Source: Sinanaerobacter chloroacetimidivorans
GTDB taxonomy: Bacteria; Bacillota; Clostridia; Peptostreptococcales; Anaerovoracaceae
Direction: 5' to 3'
DNA length: 52,816 nucleotides
Assembly (NCBI RefSeq): GCF_018128545.1
Contig: NZ_JAGSND010000002.1
Coordinates: forward strand, 414,139-466,954
In this document: piece by piece, positions 30,844 to 38,120 of the stretch
How the letters are laid out: each line of letters starts with the position of its first letter
How positions within the stretch are numbered: the first letter of the stretch is position 1
The notes under the pieces: generated by a model
Databases searched by the model: none
What the model saw: the letters and a program-made list of their open reading frames with translations, nothing else
What the model was told of the DNA's origin: nothing
Made by a program: the position numbers and the translations under genes

Positions 30844-31341
30844 CTATGCTTCTGCTTTTGCGTCCGCAATGGCCTGTAAAGTTCTTGCAAACTTGGAAAC
30901 AGGTGACTGGATGCTTCCCATAAACTTCGCAATCAGCTCGTCTCTGGAAGGAAGCGTTGCAACTGCTTTTACGCCTTCTGCATCGAAGTAAGTTCCTTCG
31001 ATAACACCTGCTTTAAATTCCATCTTCTTATATTCTTTGATGATACCATTCAGTACTCTTGCTGGAGCAACTGCATCATCATAGCTGATGGCAAAGGCGC
31101 TTGGTCCTGAAAGGGAATCCTTCAGTACTTCGTACTTGGTTCCTTCGATAGCTCTGTTAACCAGCTTGTTCTTATATACAGTATAGTCTACGTTGGCTTC
31201 ACGCAGTTTTCTTCTCATGGCATCAGCCTGAGCAACAGTGATTCCCATGTAATCAATAACAACTGCAGACTGTGCTCTTTCCAGCTTTTCTTTGATCTCA
31301 TCAATCACTGCCTGTTTTTGCTTTAAATGTTCAACTGACAT
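30844..31341 (-). CDS. rplJ: 50S ribosomal protein L10
   Basis: Anchor of the L7/L12 stalk. 165 residues. MSVEHLKQKQAVIDEIKEKL, SAVVIDYMGITVAQADAMRR, then NKLVNRAIEGTKYEVLKDSL are typical. The C-terminal helix that binds L7/L12 ends ADAKAEA. GAGAGGAGAA precedes the ATG. An L10 leader attenuator lies upstream. The stop codon TAG abuts an R1 element. Confidence 0.97.
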   Translation of the reverse strand: MSVEHLKQKQAVIDEIKEKLERAQSAVVIDYMGITVAQADAMRRKLREANVDYTVYKNKLVNRAIEGTKYEVLKDSLSGPSAFAISYDDAVAPARVLNGIIKEYKKMEFKAGVIEGTYFDAEGVKAVATLPSRDELIAKFMGSIQSPVSKFARTLQAIADAKAEA

Positions 31342-31392
31342 TTTGTTCTCCTCTCCCGTATTGTTTCTATGCGATCCAACACGATTTCATAT

Positions 31393-31476
31393 TAGCAGTG
31401 GAAATCTGCAAATCACAGATTTGGGATTTCCTTGCATCAGTTCGCCGAAAATTTGTTTCATAAATTGGGCGAGCTA
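31393..31476 (+). repeat. R2 palindromic element, copy 5 (inverted orientation)
   Basis: 84 bases, TAGCAGTGGAAATC at one end and GCGAGCTA at the other. Stem 1: GGAAATC-TG-CAAATC paired with GATTTGGGATTTCC (31400-31431). Stem 2: CGCCGAAAATTTG paired with AAATTGGGCG (31443-31471). It lies between the L10 attenuator and rplJ, in the opposite orientation to the other copies. Confidence 0.85.
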
Positions 31477-31478
31477 AA

Positions 31479-31588
31479 GAAAAAGCCTTTTCCGCCATAG
31501 ACAGAAAAGGCCCACATAATCATAAAGATTTCTATATTATGAGATACCTCGGCAGGAAATTAAGCTTTCACACCTGCTGTCTACGGCG
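31479..31588 (-). promoter_or_regulatory. L10 leader (rplJL attenuator)
   Basis: Matches the Firmicutes L10 leader layout, in which L10-L12 binds the RNA and causes early termination. Minus strand: CGCCGTAGACAG (5' arm), AGCAGGTG, then CCTGCCGAGGT, and a 3' part where CTGTCTATGGCG can pair either with the 5' arm (antiterminator) or within the terminator GCCTTTTC ... GAAAAGGC (31485-31511) followed by TTTTTC. The mutually exclusive stems are directly visible. Confidence 0.85.
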
Positions 31589-31621
31589 ATTATTCAATTT
31601 CATTCCGGGAACGTTACTGAA

Positions 31622-32320
31622 TTAGAACGTTACCCTTAATGGGTTTATTTTAACTCCAGGTCCCATAGTGGATGCAACCGTTACACTCTTTAGGTACTGG
31701 CCTTTTGCTGCTGCCGGTTTTGCCTTTACAACTGCTTCCAATAAAGCATTAAAGTTGTCAGCCAGCTTTTCCGGTCCAAAGGAAACTTTTCCAATTGGTG
31801 TATGGATGATGTTTGTCTTATCAAGACGATACTCAACCTTACCAGCTTTAATTTCCTGGAGCGCTCTTTCAACATCCATGGTTACTGTTCCGGACTTTGG
31901 ATTCGGCATCAGTCCTTTAGGACCTAAGATCTTACCAAGTCTTCCAACAACACCCATCATATCCGGTGTGGCTACTACTACATCGAAATCAAACCAGTTT
32001 TCTGTCTGAATTTTTGTAGCAAGCTCTTCCGCACCTACATACTCAGCTCCGGCCGCTTCTGCTTCCGCAGCTTTCGGACCTTTTGCAAAAACCAATACTC
32101 TCTTGGTTTTACCAGTTCCGTGAGGGAGTACGATAGCTCCTCTAACCTGTTGGTCCGCATGTCTTCCATCTACACCCAGCTTGATATGGACTTCAACGGT
32201 TTCATCAAATTTTGCTTTTGCAGTCTGAACTGCCAATGCTAATGCATCATTCACATCGTACAATGTGGCTCGGTCAACTAATTTCGCTGACTCTTTGTAA
32301 ATTTTACCTCTTTTAGGCAT
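31622..32320 (-). CDS. rplA: 50S ribosomal protein L1
   Basis: L1 stalk protein that moves E-site tRNA; in many bacteria it also represses its own mRNA. The start [20 protein letters not shown] after AAGGAGGTAACAAA gives 232 residues. [14 protein letters not shown] (about 67-80) and the signature [20 protein letters not shown] (about 124-143) are intact. It follows rplK by about 45 bases. Confidence 0.97.
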   Translation of the reverse strand: MPKRGKIYKESAKLVDRATLYDVNDALALAVQTAKAKFDETVEVHIKLGVDGRHADQQVRGAIVLPHGTGKTKRVLVFAKGPKAAEAEAAGAEYVGAEELATKIQTENWFDFDVVVATPDMMGVVGRLGKILGPKGLMPNPKSGTVTMDVERALQEIKAGKVEYRLDKTNIIHTPIGKVSFGPEKLADNFNALLEAVVKAKPAAAKGQYLKSVTVASTMGPGVKINPLRVTF

Positions 32321-32365
32321 TTTGTTACCTCCTTGTGGTAGTAGCGGCACTTGCCTCCCACTTCA

Positions 32366-32791
32366 TTATTCCTTGATTACAATTCCCATGCTCCTAGCGG
32401 TGCCCTTGATCATTTCAGTTGCACTTTCAAGACTTGAAGCATTCAGGTCCGGCATTTTGATTTTTGCAATTTCTCTTGCATCATCGACAGTTAATGTAGC
32501 AACCTTCTTCTTGTTTGGTTCTCCGGAAGCAGATTTCAAGTTGGCTGCTTTCTTCAGTAGTACAGCTGCTGGCGGTGTCTTAGTTACAAATGTAAATGAT
32601 CTGTCAGCATAAACTGTGATAACTACCGGGATAATCATTCCAGGCTGATCGGCTGTCTTTGCATTAAACTGTTTGCAGAAATCCATAATGTTTACACCCT
32701 TCTGACCAAGAGCCGGTCCAACCGGTGGTGCAGGAGTAGCATTACCTGCCGGAATCTGCAGTTTAATTAATCCTTCTACTTTCTTTGCCAT
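32366..32791 (-). CDS. rplK: 50S ribosomal protein L11
   Basis: Protein of the GTPase-associated centre and of the stringent response trigger; thiostrepton target region. 141 residues. [20 protein letters not shown] (about 8-27) carries the proline-rich switch. It ends [15 protein letters not shown] precedes the ATG. The gap to nusG holds an R1 element rather than a normal short spacer. Confidence 0.97.
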   Translation of the reverse strand: MAKKVEGLIKLQIPAGNATPAPPVGPALGQKGVNIMDFCKQFNAKTADQPGMIIPVVITVYADRSFTFVTKTPPAAVLLKKAANLKSASGEPNKKKVATLTVDDAREIAKIKMPDLNASSLESATEMIKGTARSMGIVIKE

Positions 32792-32976
32792 ATCAATATG
32801 TCTCCTTTCTCTGCCAGGGCAGTAATTCGCGCATTTCTAACAGTTTGCCCGCAAATACATTTTGGGTTACAAAATGCGGACAAGTGCTTCGCCGTAAAAT
32901 TCTACAACTTAAAAGTCGTGAATTTCTGACGGGGCACATTCCAGGCATTTAGCAAGCTAAATGCGGACAAGTGCGC
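32792..32976 (-). repeat. R1 nested-hairpin element after nusG
   Basis: Fills the nusG-rplK gap (best defined 32848-32976). It repeats the rplJ block: GCGCACTTGTCCGC directly after the nusG stop TAG, tip GCATTTAGC-AA-GCTAAATGC identical to that block, then the CGCCGTAAAATTC/GAATTTCTGACGG stem with a new tip (ACAACTTAAAAGTCGT), then a third stem with ATTTTG-GGTTA-CAAAAT. The changed tips within kept stems suggest compensatory change. Confidence 0.85.
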
Positions 32977-33732
32977 CTATATCTTGTCAACCTGACCGAA
33001 TTCTAATTCTACAGGTGTATCTCTACCAAACATTGATATTTTAACCTTTAAGGTTTGCTTATCCATGTTGACTTCCTCGACAACTCCCATGAAGCTTTCG
33101 AACGGTCCGTTGATAACCTTGACACTGTCGCCAGGTTCAATATCCAGCTGGATATATACCTTTTCAATTCCCATTCTTCTGACTTCTTCGTTTGTGAGTG
33201 GTATCGGTTCGGAACCATGTCCTACGAATCCCGTAACACCCTGGGTATTTCTTACGAGATACCAGGATTCATTGGTTACAATCATCTTTACAAGAACATA
33301 GCCTGGGAACATTTTTCTGGTCTTTACTTTTCTCTGACCATTCTTAATTTCTACACGATCTTCCGTAGGCACTACAATACTGAGAACCAGATCCTGCATT
33401 CCTCTGTTCTCAACAATTTTCTCAATGTTTACCTTAACCTTGTTCTCATGCCCTGAATAGGTATGAACTACATACCATTTTGCTTTTTTTGAAGATTCAA
33501 TCGTATTGTCACCAAACGTTAAACTGTGAGATGTCTCGGCATCATCAGTAATGCCTGCGTCGGAATCATCCTCTGCTGCCGGTTCTTCCGCCACAGCATC
33601 CGCCGATTCTTCCTCGTAAGACTCTTCCTCATTTTCGAAATTATCTTCGAAATCATCTTCGCCTTCATCAAAATCAAAATCATCAAGTTCTTCGAACTCT
33701 TCGAACTCATCGTTCTTCTTTATCTTGGCCAT
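32977..33732 (-). CDS. nusG: Transcription antitermination factor NusG with acidic N-terminal extension
   Basis: Processivity/pausing factor of RNA polymerase. The NusG core starts near residue 84 (KAKWYVVHTYSGHENKVKVN) and includes RKMFPGYVLVKMIV and the KOW region GDSVKVINGPFESFMGVVEE near 211. The core of about 168 residues is normal. The first 80 or so residues are extra and very acidic (FEEFEELDDFDFDEGEDDFE and similar). 251 residues overall against the usual 170-185. GGAAGGCACAA precedes the only plausible start. The stop TAG abuts an R1 element. Confidence 0.96.
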   Translation of the reverse strand: MAKIKKNDEFEEFEELDDFDFDEGEDDFEDNFENEEESYEEESADAVAEEPAAEDDSDAGITDDAETSHSLTFGDNTIESSKKAKWYVVHTYSGHENKVKVNIEKIVENRGMQDLVLSIVVPTEDRVEIKNGQRKVKTRKMFPGYVLVKMIVTNESWYLVRNTQGVTGFVGHGSEPIPLTNEEVRRMGIEKVYIQLDIEPGDSVKVINGPFESFMGVVEEVNMDKQTLKVKISMFGRDTPVELEFGQVDKI

Positions 33733-33754
33733 TTGTGCCTTCCTTTATCTTTTT

Positions 33755-33997
33755 TTAGAAACTAATATTTAAAGCATATTTAAGGGCAGCCAGGAAAGCG
33801 GAATCCACAACCCAAATCCCCAGGCCTAATACAAAGCAAGTAAGAAGTACTACCCCTGTATAGGAAACCAGTTCCTTTCTTGTCGGCCATACTACTTTCT
33901 TTGTCTCTGTTCTTATCCCTTTAAAATATTCCCTCATACTGACCTTAGGTTTTTTGTTCACCGCAGGAACGGGCTTCTTAGTCTTTTCCTTTTCCAT
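33755..33997 (-). CDS. secE: Preprotein translocase subunit SecE
   Basis: Short SecE that clamps SecY. 80 residues: a polar N-terminus (EKTKKPVPAVNKKPK), the amphipathic region YFKGIRTETKKVVWPTRKEL (about 24-43) with the conserved W-P, then one membrane helix (VSYTGVVLLTCFVLGLGIWV). Located rpmG-secE-nusG as in nearly all Firmicutes. AAGGAATGTGA precedes the ATG. Confidence 0.96.
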   Translation of the reverse strand: MEKEKTKKPVPAVNKKPKVSMREYFKGIRTETKKVVWPTRKELVSYTGVVLLTCFVLGLGIWVVDSAFLAALKYALNISF

Positions 33998-34017
33998 TTA
34001 AATCACATTCCTTTCTT

Positions 34018-34100
34018 AGCCTGCCCAACTTTGAAGTAAATCGCAGGCAGACTTGTGCAAGGAAATCACGAATCTCTGACTCGTAGATTTCTGCTGCTAT
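34018..34100 (-). repeat. R2 palindromic element, copy 2 (tandem pair, secE side)
   Basis: About 84 bases, plus strand AGCCTGCCCAACTTTG to CTGCTGCTAT. Stem GAAATCACGAATCT/ACTCGTAGATTTC is slightly degenerate. It is directly followed by copy 3 in the same orientation. Confidence 0.8.
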
Positions 34101-34184
34101 TAGCCTGCTCAATTTGTAGAGCAAATTATCAGCAGACTTATGCAAGGAAATCACAAATCTTCGATTTGTAGATTTCTACTGCTA
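34101..34184 (-). repeat. R2 palindromic element, copy 3 (tandem pair, rpmG side)
   Basis: 84 bases with ends TAGCCTGC and TACTGCTA. Stems: GCCTGCTCAATTTG with CAAATTATCAGCAGAC, and GGAAATCACAAATC with GATTTGTAGATTTC. The end of the element supplies the TAG stop codon of rpmG (34182-34184). Confidence 0.85.
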
Positions 34185-34331
34185 TTTTGTTTCTTTATGA
34201 GCGGTGTGCTTCTTGCAGAACTTACAGTATTTTGTGAACTCCAATCGATCAGGGTCATTTTTTTTATTTTTTGTAGTATTGTAGTTCCTTTGCTTGCAGT
34301 CTGTGCAGGCTAATGTTACTCTTACTCTCAT
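34182..34331 (-). CDS. rpmG: 50S ribosomal protein L33
   Basis: 49 residues, too short for most gene lists but clear: [20 protein letters not shown], a basic middle, then [15 protein letters not shown]. Two CxxC pairs make it the zinc-binding C+ form. AGGAC site before the ATG is moderate. It starts the rpmG-secE-nusG unit behind a promoter at 34458-34486. Its stop codon coincides with the border of an R2 element. Confidence 0.95.
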   Translation of the reverse strand: MRVRVTLACTDCKQRNYNTTKNKKNDPDRLEFTKYCKFCKKHTAHKETK

Positions 34332-34457
34332 GATTGTCCTCCGTCTAATCTAAAATTCAGAGCCATGTTTCAAGCTCCGTCCTTTATTTTTATATTTTAT
34401 TATAAATGACATAACTTACACGATTTTATCATACTCTTATCATAAAGTCGCTTAATA

Positions 34458-34486
34458 AAATTATCATAAAATCTAGTGTCTGTCAA
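34458..34486 (-). promoter_or_regulatory. Promoter of rpmG-secE-nusG
   Basis: Minus strand: -35 TTGACA (34481-34486), 17-base spacer, -10 TAATTT (34458-34463; a TGATAAT reading two bases upstream is also possible). The region downstream is AT-rich up to rpmG. Confidence 0.7.
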
Positions 34487-34518
34487 TATATTTTTTGCCA
34501 GGTATAGAAATCTCTAAA

Positions 34519-35019
34519 TTAAATTTCGATTTCTCTGGGATCATCTTCCTCTAGATAATGCCATTCTCTTTCTGTGAAATCATCGCCTGCGGCATCTTCT
34601 ATGGCAACCTTCAGATACTTTGCCCAGGCTTCCGCAGCCACTTCGCCATTTTCTAAAAGCAGTTCGCCCGTACCTTCAAATATCTTTCTGGTATCTCTTG
34701 TGATTCTGCCCACTGCACGCAGTGTTTCATTCAAGGGAACAGGTTTTTTATATTTTACCTGAATTTCAGTAGTTACGCCCCAGCTACCGGGTTTATCGAT
34801 GCAAATAGCCCTGCCAATGGTTTCATCCAATATGGCAGCCACCATTCCTCCATGCACTCTGCCCGGGAAACTCTGCTGCAGTTCTTTCGTATGAAAAACA
34901 GCTGCCAGCTCTCCATTATCCAGCTCATAGAATCGTGCATGAAATCCGTATGGGTTTTTATCTCCGCAGACAATGCATTTGTCACTGTTATTCTGCTTTT
35001 TAACAATCTTGTGTAACAT
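34519..35019 (-). CDS. Hotdog-fold thioesterase, PaaI/4HBT-like
   Basis: Likely acyl-CoA thioesterase. 166 residues. The hotdog signature FPGRVHGGMVAAILDETIGR (about 51-70) has the HGG turn and the acidic residue on the central helix; VTTEIQVKYKKPVPLNETLR follows. A CIVCGDKNPYGFHARF start (15-30) is common in this subgroup. It overlaps the YbaK-type gene upstream by 20 bases, so the two are co-translated. The substrate cannot be told. Confidence 0.8.
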   Translation of the reverse strand: MLHKIVKKQNNSDKCIVCGDKNPYGFHARFYELDNGELAAVFHTKELQQSFPGRVHGGMVAAILDETIGRAICIDKPGSWGVTTEIQVKYKKPVPLNETLRAVGRITRDTRKIFEGTGELLLENGEVAAEAWAKYLKVAIEDAAGDDFTEREWHYLEEDDPREIEI

Positions 35020-35467
35020 GCACCCATCTCCCTTTCACTGCATTTTCCAGTTCTTCTATGGTAAACTTAACTGCAGAATTCCCTGTTCCGGCCGCGGGGA
35101 ACACCTCTGAATACTTTTTTAAGGATTCATCCAGGCATACCTCAATGCCATCAGGCAAAGCAAAGGGGCAAACACCTCCTACCGGATGCCCGGTTGCGGC
35201 AAGAGTCTCCTCTACTGTCAGCATCTGGGCTTTGCAATGGAAGGTGTCTTTATATTTTCGATTGTCAATTCTGGCGGTACCGCAGACTACCAGCACTATA
35301 ATTTTTCCATCCTTCAGTTTTAAGGCTAAAGACTTGGCAATTTCACCCGGCTCCCGTCCCAGAGCTCTGGCTGCCAGCTCCACCGTAGCGCTGCTTTCCT
35401 GCAGCAATAGGATTTCATTTGTAATATTATTGTCTATAAAATATTTTTTTACACTATCGTAACTCAT
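35000..35467 (-). CDS. YbaK/ProX-type aminoacyl-tRNA deacylase
   Basis: Editing-domain protein that hydrolyses misacylated tRNA (for example Cys-tRNA-Pro) in this family. The ATG at 35467 (MSYDSVKKYFIDNNITNEIL) follows AGGAG with 7-base spacing and gives 155 residues; an upstream GTG lies inside the terminator hairpin and is rejected. Features: GEIAKSLALKLKDGKIIVLV (about 41-60) with the conserved lysine and GHPVGGVCPFALP (about 93-105). Its place just after tuf and tRNA-Thr is a neat thematic fit but may be chance. Confidence 0.85.
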   Translation of the reverse strand: MSYDSVKKYFIDNNITNEILLLQESSATVELAARALGREPGEIAKSLALKLKDGKIIVLVVCGTARIDNRKYKDTFHCKAQMLTVEETLAATGHPVGGVCPFALPDGIEVCLDESLKKYSEVFPAAGTGNSAVKFTIEELENAVKGRWVHVTQDC

Positions 35468-35486
35468 GCTGCTGCTCCTAATAAAG

Positions 35487-35520
35487 GAAACCACCAGTAC
35501 CGACTCGGCACCAGTGGTTT
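35487..35520 (-). terminator. Terminator downstream of tuf copy 2
   Basis: Strong stem of 14 pairs on the minus strand, ACCACTGGTGCCGA with TCGGTACTGGTGGT, followed only by TTTCCTTT. The T-run is weak, so read-through into the deacylase gene is plausible. Confidence 0.65.
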
Positions 35521-35546
35521 TATCTTGATCTTATATCCAGTCAATA

Positions 35547-36878
35547 AACAAGCAATTTCGATGACGCCGGAAAAATTTCTCAGAGCTAGGCACGAGATGC
35601 GAAACGCATCGGAACGTACTCTGTGCTACGTGAGAAGCGGATTCGCATCTCAGTAACACCGCTCTGGGGGATTTTAACAAGTCATTATGCCTTGATTGCA
35701 GTTACAACGCCAGCTCCTACAGTTCTTCCGCCTTCTCTGATAGCGAATCTCAGTCCTTCTTCGATAGCGATCGGTGTGATCAGTTCGATATCCATCTGGA
35801 TGTCGTCTCCTGGCATACACATTTCTACGCCTTCTGGTAAGGTTAAGGATCCGGTTACGTCTGTTGTTCTGAAGTAGAACTGTGGTCTGTATCCATTAAA
35901 GAATGGTGTATGTCTTCCGCCTTCTTCCTTCTTCAGTACGTATACCTGAGATAAGAACTTTGTATGAGGCTTGATGCTTCCTGGCTTTGCAAGTACCTGA
36001 CCTCTTTCGATATCAGTTCTCTGTACGCCTCTCAGCAATGCTCCGATGTTGTCTCCGGCCTGTGCCTGATCCAACAGCTTTCTGAACATTTCTACGCCTG
36101 TTACTACTACTTTTCTTGGAGCTTCGGATAATCCTACGATTTCTACTTCGTCGGATACCTTCAGGATTCCTCTTTCTACTCTTCCTGTTGCTACTGTTCC
36201 TCTTCCTGTGATGGAGAATACATCTTCTACTGGCATCAGGAACGCTTTGTCTGTTGCTCTTTCTGGCTCAGGAATGTAAGTGTCTACTGCTTCAAACAGT
36301 TCTACGATCTTGTCTCCCCATGGTCCTTCCGGATTGTTTAATGCTTCCAGCGCGGATCCTCTGATGATTGGTGTATCATCTCCTGGGAATTCATACATAT
36401 CTAATAATTCTCTAACTTCCATTTCTACTAAATCAAGAAGTTCATCGTCATCAACCATATCGCATTTGTTTAAGAATACGATGATATATGGTACGCCTAC
36501 CTGTCTGGAAAGCAGAATGTGCTCTCTTGTCTGTGGCATTGGTCCGTCTGTTGCTGCTACTACCAGGATCGCTCCGTCCATCTGTGCTGCTCCTGTGATC
36601 ATGTTCTTTACATAGTCAGCATGTCCCGGGCAGTCTACGTGTGCGTAGTGTCTGTTTGGTGTTTCATACTCTACGTGCGCAGTTGCGATGGTGATTCCTC
36701 TTTCTCTTTCTTCCGGTGCTTTGTCGATCTGATCGAATGCTACCATCTGGCCCAGTCCGTATCTCTGGAACAGAGTCTTTGTAATAGCTGCTGTCAAGGT
36801 TGTCTTACCATGGTCTACATGGCCGATTGTCCCGATGTTTACATGGGGCTTATTTCTTTCAAATTTAGCTTTTGCCAT
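35547..36878 (-). repeat. Duplicated tuf block, copy 2
   Basis: Matches 17914-19245 (offset 17633) over all bases I compared, including 138 bases past the stop codon. Bases outside both ends differ at once. Confidence 0.9.
35685..36878 (-). CDS. tuf: Elongation factor Tu, copy 2
   Basis: Second EF-Tu gene, encoding exactly the same 397 residues as copy 1 and with no silent differences noticed. G-motifs as in copy 1. It lies downstream of tRNA-Thr and upstream of the deacylase-thioesterase pair and rpmG-secE-nusG, the usual place of the second tuf in bacteria with a tRNA-tuf operon. AGGATT ribosome binding site differs from copy 1, since identity stops at the start codon. Confidence 0.98.
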   Translation of the reverse strand: MAKAKFERNKPHVNIGTIGHVDHGKTTLTAAITKTLFQRYGLGQMVAFDQIDKAPEERERGITIATAHVEYETPNRHYAHVDCPGHADYVKNMITGAAQMDGAILVVAATDGPMPQTREHILLSRQVGVPYIIVFLNKCDMVDDDELLDLVEMEVRELLDMYEFPGDDTPIIRGSALEALNNPEGPWGDKIVELFEAVDTYIPEPERATDKAFLMPVEDVFSITGRGTVATGRVERGILKVSDEVEIVGLSEAPRKVVVTGVEMFRKLLDQAQAGDNIGALLRGVQRTDIERGQVLAKPGSIKPHTKFLSQVYVLKKEEGGRHTPFFNGYRPQFYFRTTDVTGSLTLPEGVEMCMPGDDIQMDIELITPIAIEEGLRFAIREGGRTVGAGVVTAIKA

Positions 36879-36947
36879 CTTTTTAATCCTCCGTTTTCAA
36901 TTATCCATACTATTGGTTTTTTGTATTCGGTACACTCTTCCAATATC

Positions 36948-37030
36948 AGCCCGCCCAATTTGCTTTTCAAATTGACGGAACTTATACAAGAAATCGCAAA
37001 TCTATGATTTGCAGAATTTTTACTGCGTAT
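36948..37030 (-). repeat. R2 palindromic element, copy 4
   Basis: 83 bases between tRNA-Thr and tuf copy 2. Plus strand from AGCCCGCCCAATTTG to TTTTTACTGCGTAT; stems GCCCGCCCAATTTG with CAAATTGACGGAAC (imperfect) and AAATCGCAAATC with GATTTGCAGAATTT. Confidence 0.85.
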
Positions 37031-37074
37031 GCCCGTTTTTCCAGAGAAGAATATACCCCATATTCTAACTAAAT

Positions 37075-37150
37075 TGGAGCTGTTGAGCAGGTTCGAACTG
37101 CCTACCTCTTCCTTACCAAGGAAGTGCTCTACCGACTGAGCTACAACAGC
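37075..37150 (-). tRNA. tRNA-Thr (anticodon GGT)
   Basis: 76 bases with encoded CCA. Acceptor stem GCTGTTG/CAACAGC, D-arm TAGCTCAGTCGGTAGAGC, anticodon arm CTTCCTTGGTAAGGAAG with loop TTGGTAA, T-arm GGCAGTTCGAACCTGCTC (G-C pairs with TTCGAAC loop), then T and CCA. Reads ACC/ACU threonine codons. It has its own promoter and is probably co-transcribed with tuf copy 2. Confidence 0.96.
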
Positions 37151-37164
37151 AAGTCACGTAGAAT

Positions 37165-37193
37165 ATACTACTATACACATCCGATTCTGTCAA
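37165..37193 (-). promoter_or_regulatory. Promoter of tRNA-Thr and tuf copy 2
   Basis: Minus strand: -35 TTGACA (37188-37193), 17-base spacer, -10 TAGTAT (37165-37170), about 8 bases before the likely transcript start and 15 before the tRNA. Confidence 0.8.
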
Positions 37194-37352
37194 TATCAAA
37201 AATAACGAAATATGTTGTATTTTCAGTATCTATAGTTAAAATATGCAAAATTCAAGGTTTGTCCAATCTTGTATGCTATCGTCCAAACAATTCAAATAAT
37301 TCGGAATTATTTTATACTCGGACAAAAATTACAATATATCCTACGAAAAGTA

Positions 37353-38120
37353 TTACGTTATTTTATTATAGTAAAAAAAAGACCTGCCCTCGTTTGAGAC
37401 TTGCTTGATGCTCACACCAAAAACTTTGCCGATACTGCCGCCTATGGCCATGTTTTGTGGCGTATCCCTGGAAATGATCTTTCCTTTTTCCATTAAGATC
37501 ATTTTGTGAGAATAATTCAACGCCAGGTTTAAGTCGTGCAGCACCAGAATAATGGTTTTCCCAAATTCCCGGTTCAGCCTCGCGATCAGTTCCATGATAT
37601 CGTAACAGACATTGATGTCCAGATAGGTGGTTGGTTCATCCAGAAAAATAATATCGGTATCCTGGGCAAGAACCATTGCCAGAAACACACGCTGCCGCTC
37701 TCCTCCTGACAGCCGGTTCATTTCCTTTCCCCGAAACGAATCGCAGCAGGTCACTTTCATTGCTTCCTCTGCAATAGCCTTATCTTCTTTTGACAGCAGC
37801 TGCCCAAAGGCTTGATAGGGATATCTGCCGGACAATACGGCATTTTCTACAGTCATAGGGGGAGAGAGGTTATTTTGCATAAGAACGGATACTTCTCGGG
37901 CAAAGGCTTTCCGTTTCATCTCGCTGATGTCTTGGCCGTATAACAGTACCTTTCCATTCTTAGGCGCTAAAATGCGGGAACTTAGTTTCAGCAAAGTACT
38001 TTTTCCGCATCCGTTGGGGCCGATGATGGTTGTGATATCCTCTTTTTCAAAGCTTACACTGATGTCTTCAAGATAAGAATTTTTATCGTAGGAAAAGGAT
38101 ACATCAACAAGTTCAATCAT
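37353..38120 (-). CDS. Iron/heme/cobalamin-type ABC transporter ATPase (FecE/BtuD family)
   Basis: Cytoplasmic ATPase of a metallophore importer. 255 residues. Walker A GPNGCGKST (34-42), Q-loop SVLMQNN, signature LSGGERQR (about 138), Walker B DIIFLDEPTT (about 157) and switch histidine in ILVLHDLNLA. Overlaps the permease gene by 8 bases. The protein ends SFFYYNKIT; its last codons are T-rich on the coding strand. It is the last gene of the nirJ2-like operon. Confidence 0.93.
   Translation of the reverse strand: MIELVDVSFSYDKNSYLEDISVSFEKEDITTIIGPNGCGKSTLLKLSSRILAPKNGKVLLYGQDISEMKRKAFAREVSVLMQNNLSPPMTVENAVLSGRYPYQAFGQLLSKEDKAIAEEAMKVTCCDSFRGKEMNRLSGGERQRVFLAMVLAQDTDIIFLDEPTTYLDINVCYDIMELIARLNREFGKTIILVLHDLNLALNYSHKMILMEKGKIISRDTPQNMAIGGSIGKVFGVSIKQVSNEGRSFFYYNKIT

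Noticed and set aside
30641..30846. Regular repeats that might be a CRISPR array
   Set aside because: Units are tandem copies of nested palindromes with almost no unique spacers, only three units, and no cas genes in the window.
34018..34184. Tandem R2 pair read as a CRISPR-like repeat-spacer unit
   Set aside because: The copies abut each other without a spacer and contain two hairpins each.
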